A stretch of DNA of 64,000 nt from Paraniabella ginsengisoli. GTDB lineage: Bacteria; Bacteroidota; Bacteroidia; Chitinophagales; Chitinophagaceae. A program made the position numbers and the translations under genes. This document shows positions 59,791-64,000 of the stretch, piece by piece. How positions within the stretch are numbered: position 1 is the stretch's first letter; each line of letters starts with the position of its first letter. The stretch is from positions 558,001 through 622,000 of the forward strand of contig NZ_JAKWBL010000001.1 of the NCBI RefSeq assembly GCF_022513635.1, read 5' to 3'. The notes under the pieces are model-generated. The model searched no databases, was not told the origin of the DNA, and saw nothing but the letters and a program-made list of their open reading frames with translations.

Positions 59791-60138
59791 TTATTTACCT
59801 GAATAATTTCTCAATAATTCATTAGGATTAAAAGTAAGCTTGCTTAATAATGCTTTCTTTTTATTATGCTGAATGAAGTTGTTCTGTTCTTTTTGGAAAT
59901 TGATATTGAAACTCGTGTAATTATTGTTAGAAGCAGATTCTGCATTGATCAAATTTCCGCCCTTGAAATACATCCCAGAGCGAAGCGAAAAAGAATGAAG
60001 TTGCTTAGATTTATCTAACGATAAACCATTTTTGGGTTTTTCCTTACCCAAATCATTGTCATTAGCCTCCCCTTCTGCGAAAGCTACCGCAGAGAAAGAT
60101 AAAATAAATATGAGGTTAAAAAAGATAGCCTTTATCAT
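59791..60138 (-). CDS. Small secreted hypothetical protein
   Basis: A 115-aa exported protein. I choose the ATG at 60138, which starts the signal peptide MIKAIFFNLIFILSFSAVAF, over a start 11 codons earlier that would bury it. The mature part is short, polar and Asn/Lys-rich, with repeated LSLDKSKQLHSFSLRSG-type strands. No family is recognised. The upstream gap is extremely AT-rich. It converges with the GLPGLI gene across a shared terminator. Confidence 0.6.
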   Translation of the reverse strand: MIKAIFFNLIFILSFSAVAFAEGEANDNDLGKEKPKNGLSLDKSKQLHSFSLRSGMYFKGGNLINAESASNNNYTSFNINFQKEQNNFIQHNKKKALLSKLTFNPNELLRNYSGK

Positions 60139-60350
60139 AACATATAAGTTAATATAATTAAAAGACACCACAAAGATAAGAAATTTTATGACAATATATA
60201 ATAAATTTTAAAATTTTGTTAACAATTGAAAAAATGGCATTTTAAATATCAAAAATTAGTTTTTCACAATTGGAGGAAAACTTAGCACGGGTTTAATTGT
60301 TTAAGTAGTATAAATTAGTAATTGTTATGGTTCGGATATATATTTTAATC

Positions 60351-60360
60351 AAAAGGAGGT
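60351..60360 (+). promoter_or_regulatory. Strong Shine-Dalgarno site
   Basis: AAAAGGAGGT ends four bases before the TPR gene ATG, a near-perfect complement of the 16S rRNA tail as found in other phyla. Genes elsewhere in this window do not show such a site. Confidence 0.7.
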
Positions 60361-60364
60361 AATT

Positions 60365-61765
60365 ATGAAGGATTTTTCCCAGCATGATGAAGAGAAAGAC
60401 CAGGAATTAAGCGAATTGTTACAGAGGTACGAAGATTTTAGAGGAGGAAGGGGCGGTTCATACATTGAAGAAGAAGCCTTTGAGAAAATTATCGAACATT
60501 TTGAGGCACAGGAACAATTTTTAAAAGCACTCCAGGCAGTAGAAATCGCAACTGAGCAATTTCCTTATTCAGCTTCTTTATTAATCAAAAAAGCCGATCT
60601 GTTATTGAATAGACGCAAATACGAACAGGCGCTTACTTTACTTGAGCAGGCTTCGATATTTGATAACAATAATATAGATATCTATATTTTGAAAACGGAG
60701 GCGTTTCTGGCACTTGATCGACAGGAAGAAGCTGTTGAATTATTAAAAGAAGCACTTGAGTTTTTTGAAGGCGAGGATAAAATCGAACTATTATTTGAAC
60801 TGGCGGACGTCTATGACGATTATGAGGATTTCGAGAAAGTTTTTGACTGTCTTAAAGAAATTTTACAACAAGAGCCCGACAATGAAGAAGCATTATATAA
60901 AATTTGTTTCTGGACCGACTATACAGGCCGCAATGCAGAAAGTATAGAACTGCATAAAAAGATCATTGATGAAACTCCTTACAATGAGTTAGCATGGTTT
61001 AATTTAGGAGCAGCGTTTCAAGGTTTAAAGCTTTACGAAAAAGCAATTGATGCTTATCAGTACGCATTGGTAATTGATGAGAAGATGGATTATGCTTACC
61101 GTAATATTGGCGATGCCTATATCCGTTTGCGGAAGTACAAAGACGCGATCGAGTATTTAGAGAAGGTGTTAGAATTATCAAAACCAGAAGATGTTATTTA
61201 TGAGGCGATTGGGTTCTGTTATGAGAAAATGAAGAACTATGCGCTAGCCAGGTTTTATTATCGTAAGGCGTCTCATTTAAATCCTGATATAAGTTACCTG
61301 GCATATAAAATTGCATACACATATTACAAAGAAGAAAAATACGAAATGTGTGTTAAGCAGCTCGATACAGCGTTAAAATTGAAACGTAATAAACCCGAGT
61401 ACAGCATTTTAATGGGCGATTGTAAAATGCAGTTAGGGTTTACTAAAGAGGCGATTCAATACTTCTCCAATGTTGTCAGGCTTAAACCAAAATCCGCAGT
61501 TGGCTGGGAGGCGCTTATTAAATGCTTATACGATGCAGAATATTATGATGAAGCATCAAAGCAAATTGATAACGCATTAACGATGACAAAGAACAAGCCC
61601 ATTTTTATTTATTATAGAGCACTTATACAATTTGCACAAGGGAAAAAGAAGCAGGCGCTGATCTACCTGGAAGAGGCGTTAATCAGCGATCCTGGCCAGT
61701 TTAAAAGGTTTTACAAATCAATCCCGCCATACTTCAACATCAACAAGTGGCAGATCTTATCTTAA
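60365..61765 (+). CDS. Tetratricopeptide repeat protein
   Basis: A 466-aa soluble protein without signal peptide. From about residue 40 to the end it consists of roughly a dozen 34-residue TPR helix pairs, recognisable by repeats such as NELAWFNLGAAFQGLKLYEK, MDYAYRNIGDAYIRLRKYKD and ISYLAYKIAYTYYKEEKYEM. The first 40 residues are acidic (DEEKDQELSELLQRYEDF). TPR scaffolds bind other proteins; no partner can be named. The Shine-Dalgarno site before it is exceptional for the window, which suggests high or special translation. The frame is intact. Confidence 0.9.
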   Translation: MKDFSQHDEEKDQELSELLQRYEDFRGGRGGSYIEEEAFEKIIEHFEAQEQFLKALQAVEIATEQFPYSASLLIKKADLLLNRRKYEQALTLLEQASIFDNNNIDIYILKTEAFLALDRQEEAVELLKEALEFFEGEDKIELLFELADVYDDYEDFEKVFDCLKEILQQEPDNEEALYKICFWTDYTGRNAESIELHKKIIDETPYNELAWFNLGAAFQGLKLYEKAIDAYQYALVIDEKMDYAYRNIGDAYIRLRKYKDAIEYLEKVLELSKPEDVIYEAIGFCYEKMKNYALARFYYRKASHLNPDISYLAYKIAYTYYKEEKYEMCVKQLDTALKLKRNKPEYSILMGDCKMQLGFTKEAIQYFSNVVRLKPKSAVGWEALIKCLYDAEYYDEASKQIDNALTMTKNKPIFIYYRALIQFAQGKKKQALIYLEEALISDPGQFKRFYKSIPPYFNINKWQILS

Positions 61766-61883
61766 AATATAAGAAGCGAAAAAGTAACAAGTAGGCATAT
61801 TTTAAGGCTTTATGTCAACAAGCGTCAACAAGTGTATTGCCTCATTAGGCTCATTATCTTTCCTTTTATTGAACATAATATAA

Positions 61884-61891
61884 TACATTTG
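61884..61891 (+). promoter_or_regulatory. -7 promoter box of comA-aroE
   Basis: TACATTTG matches TAnnTTTG and lies 24 bases before the repaired comA start codon. Confidence 0.5.
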
Positions 61892-61915
61892 CCGCTATCT
61901 AATTTGAATTAGCGA

Positions 61916-62687
61916 ATGAAGTTTAATCTGACTCAACTACCAGAAAGAAAAAACAACCTCGAACATCGGGCCTTACTATGGTAATGGACAAGGGCCTCAG
62001 CTTAGAAGAAGCCAAAAATTTTATGGATGTTTCGCAGCCCCATGTTGACATTGTGAAATTAGGTTTTGGTACAGCCGTAGTTACGCCCAAGCTGGAAGAA
62101 AAAATAGCAGTGTACAAATCTCATGGTATGGCTGTTTACTTTGGAGGTACTTTATTTGAAGCATATTTAGTACGTAATCAGATGCAGGATTATATCAACA
62201 CCTGTCAATCTTTTGGTATAGATTATATGGAAGTTAGTGACGGCTCTTTGGTAATTCCACATGCAGAAAAATGTGGTTACATCGAGAAGTTGACAAAGTA
62301 TGGTACTGTATTAAGTGAAGTGGGTAGTAAAGATGCAACACATATCATACCCCCTTATAAATGGATCGAACTGATGCGCGCCGAATTGGAAGCCGGCTCC
62401 TCATATGTAATTGCTGAAGCAAGAGAAGCAGGTAATGTTGGTATTTACAGAGGAAGTGGAGAAGTGCGTGAAGGCTTGGTGCAGGAAATATTAACACAAA
62501 TTCCTGATGAAAAAATAATCTGGGAGGCGCCGCAAAAAGCACAACAATTATATTTTCTTGAATTGATTGGATGTAATGTTAATTTAGGAAACATTCCCCT
62601 AACGAAGTTATTGCGCTGGAAGCTATGCGTATCGGGCTTCGCGGCGATACATTTGATCTATATCTTGATAAGAAAACTTCCGCCTGA
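61916..62687 (+). CDS. comA: Phosphosulfolactate synthase
   Basis: A cytoplasmic TIM-barrel enzyme that adds sulfite to phosphoenolpyruvate, giving phosphosulfolactate, the first step of coenzyme M synthesis in methanogens and of sulfolactate formation in some bacteria. Motifs: MVMDKGLSLEEAKNFMDV, VDIVKLGFGTAV, YFGGTLFEAYLV and EVSDGSL. Two missing bases break it: an A at about 61949-61954 (restores RKKQPRTSGLTMVMDKG) and a C at 62596-62600 (GNIPPNEVIALEAMRIGLRG). The repaired 257-aa protein ends DKKTSA. Its TGA overlaps the aroE ATG by one base. No other coenzyme M genes are present. Confidence 0.88.
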
Positions 62688-63418
62688 TGAACTTGTACGG
62701 ACTCATCGGCATGCCTTTGGCCCAGTCTTTTTCTAAAAAATATTTTACAGAAAAATTTGAAAAAGAGCATATCGCCAACGCCGCTTACGAGTTATTCCCA
62801 CTTGAAAATATTTCTCTATTAACAGATTTGTTGCAAACTCATCCTGAGCTGAAAGGCTTGAATGTAACTATTCCCTATAAAGAACAGGTATTACAATTTT
62901 TAAATGCTTTGAACAACGAAGCAAAAGAAATCGGCGCCGTTAACTGTATAAAAATCAACAACGGTCAATTAACCGGCTTCAATACAGATGCGCCTGCTTT
63001 TGAAAAATCTTTATTACCGCAATTAGCATCTCATCATAAAAAAGCATTGATCTTGGGTACTGGCGGTGCCGCAAAAGCCGTGCTTTATGTTTTGAAAAAG
63101 TTGGGTATTGAATACGCTTATGTTTCCCGAAATAAAGGCGCAGGCTTTGTTTATGAAGATTTGACTAAAGAAATTATAGAAGCCTATCCGCTTATTATTA
63201 ATTCAACACCTTTAGGTAGCTTCCCCAAAGTTGATACTGCACCTGATATTCCGTATCAATATTTAACTGACAAAAATTATTTGTACGATTTAGTTTACAA
63301 TCCTGCCAAAACCTTGTTTTTACAAAAAGGCGAGGAGCGCGGTGCCGCTATAAAGAACGGTTATGAAATGCTGGTTGGCCAGGCAGAATTAAGTTGGGAA
63401 ATTTGGAATACAAAGTGA
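62687..63418 (+). CDS. aroE: Shikimate 5-dehydrogenase
   Basis: The 243-aa cytoplasmic enzyme that reduces 3-dehydroshikimate with NADPH in the pathway to aromatic amino acids. MNLYGLIGMPLAQSFSKKYF holds the substrate-binding Ser pair, NVTIPYKEQV the catalytic Lys, and GFNTDAPAF the catalytic Asp. LILGTGGAAKAVLYVLKKLG is the dinucleotide loop, and NGYEMLVGQAELSWEIW closes the protein. It is intact. Its start overlaps the repaired comA stop (TGATG), showing translational coupling. Confidence 0.96.
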   Translation: MNLYGLIGMPLAQSFSKKYFTEKFEKEHIANAAYELFPLENISLLTDLLQTHPELKGLNVTIPYKEQVLQFLNALNNEAKEIGAVNCIKINNGQLTGFNTDAPAFEKSLLPQLASHHKKALILGTGGAAKAVLYVLKKLGIEYAYVSRNKGAGFVYEDLTKEIIEAYPLIINSTPLGSFPKVDTAPDIPYQYLTDKNYLYDLVYNPAKTLFLQKGEERGAAIKNGYEMLVGQAELSWEIWNTK

Positions 63419-63435
63419 TTCTTATTGAGCCATCT

Positions 63436-63478
63436 GTAAATATATAGCGTCAATATTGCGTCGCACTCTTCAGCAGTA
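63436..63478 (+). repeat. Dispersed GCGTCGCACTCTT repeat, copy 5
   Basis: AATATATAGCGTCAATATTG followed by CGTCGCACTCTTCAGCAG. It is the best-preserved partner of the copy at 3309-3345 over the full 40 bases. Confidence 0.65.
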
Positions 63479-63555
63479 ATACATATCTGATCCTATATTA
63501 ACAACGATAAGTCTTTAAGCGGTCTGATCATCTCGGTCTGAACAAAACATAATTT

Positions 63556-63596
63556 TAGCAGACCTTCCAGGTTTTCAAAACCTGGAAGGTTTGCTA
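63556..63596. repeat. REP-like palindrome, copy 4
   Basis: Left arm AGCAGACCTTCCAGGTTTT and right arm AAAACCTGGAAGGTTTGCT pair with one G.T pair around a single C. It is the same family as the RAYT-associated copies 62 kb away, with compensating changes in both arms. It lies between aroE and a convergent receptor gene. Confidence 0.85.
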
Positions 63597-63616
63597 AACG
63601 GTAGATTTAACAAGGC

Positions 63617-64000
63617 TTACTTGATATTAAATCTCATCCCTACATAAATCATTCTACCTATAACCGGTCCCCAAATCATCGAACCATCAAAGTATTGGCC
63701 GAAAGGATTTTGAGCATCAATAATTCTTTCTTTTTGAACATAATTGGTAAGGTTTTCTCCGCCTACATAAACCTCCCATTTCTCACCAAATTTTTTACTT
63801 ACCTGCGCCGCCATTTGAAAATAAGATGGAGCATAAGCAGGCATTTGCAAACCCATAGGATTGCTTCCAGTGCCAGGAATTCTCTTTTTACTTAGCCATT
63901 GTGTGGTATAATCAAATTTCCATTTGTTGGTAGTTTCGTAAGCCAGGTTTATGAATGCACGATGTTTAGCGGTAAACGGTTTTTCCAACAATCCATTTTG
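63617..64000 (-). CDS. TonB-dependent receptor, C-terminal part (cut by window edge)
   Basis: The last 127 residues of an outer-membrane receptor; the frame is still open at the window end. Beta-barrel strands alternate clearly (HRAFINLAYETTNKWKFDY, FGEKWEVYVGGENLTNYVQK), and the protein ends IYVGMRFNIK, a barrel C-terminus. The GENLTNY block is common in small-molecule or metal receptors with a carboxypeptidase-like N-domain rather than in SusC proteins. The ligand cannot be inferred from this fragment. Confidence 0.85.
   Translation of the reverse strand, partial: QNGLLEKPFTAKHRAFINLAYETTNKWKFDYTTQWLSKKRIPGTGSNPMGLQMPAYAPSYFQMAAQVSKKFGEKWEVYVGGENLTNYVQKERIIDAQNPFGQYFDGSMIWGPVIGRMIYVGMRFNIK

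Noticed and set aside
1-64000. Programmed ribosomal frameshifting as the reason for the many split genes
   Set aside because: There are no consistent slippery heptamers with downstream structure, the shift is always repaired by adding one base, and 22 unrelated genes are affected.
1-64000. CRISPR array, prophage, integrase or classical insertion sequence
   Set aside because: No regularly spaced direct repeats, phage structural genes, integrase or IS ends were seen; the only transposase is the RAYT.

Overview
The window looks like a chromosomal segment of a Bacteroidota bacterium, probably of the Chitinophagaceae type. The evidence is a SusC/SusD pair, GLPGLI, DUF5686, HU-SPOR and DUF2264 proteins, a type III glutamine synthetase, TAnnTTTG promoter boxes and an almost general lack of Shine-Dalgarno sites. 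Family-level placement is an inference. No plasmid, phage or CRISPR locus is visible.

Layout. 1-5300: end of a peptide ABC ATPase, a REP-associated transposase (RAYT) with its palindromes, queA, an orphan RHH-type antitoxin and a YiiX-like amidase. 5300-34500: mostly housekeeping (phoH, rpe, a NatAB-like exporter, sucD, an MlaFE pair, a malic enzyme, sdaA, pyrF, tRNA-Arg, glnN, a saccharopine dehydrogenase-like enzyme, tRNA-Leu) mixed with secreted or membrane proteins of unknown role. 34500-53165: an accessory sulfated-glycan locus made of two convergent operons. The plus operon encodes SusC, SusD, a sulfatase, a 37-aa membrane peptide, a sterol desaturase-like protein and a second sulfatase. 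The minus operon encodes two sulfatases, a GH29 fucosidase, a GH88 unsaturated glucuronyl hydrolase, a DUF2264 protein and a beta-propeller glycosidase. 53400-64000: a STAS protein, DUF2867, a lipocalin, a membrane papain-like protease, yidC, GLPGLI, a TPR protein, comA-aroE and the end of a TonB receptor.

The sulfated-glycan locus suggests that SusCD imports a sulfated, fucose- and uronate-containing substrate, that four formylglycine sulfatases remove sulfate and that the glycosidases trim the chain. Upstream lies a promoter whose -33 element is covered by a perfect 8-bp inverted repeat, a good operator candidate.

A technical feature affects the whole window. About 39 reading-frame breaks in 22 genes can each be repaired by adding one base, nearly always in a homopolymer, and I found none that needs a base removed. 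Essential genes (yidC, pyrF) and accessory genes are hit alike. I therefore read these as base-calling deletions rather than pseudogenes, and I give each gene its full repaired span.

Intergenic DNA is rich in small repeats: REP-like palindromes linked to the RAYT, a dispersed unit containing GAGTGCGACGCAA, GC-rich inverted repeats inside operons, and hairpins built of degenerate short units.
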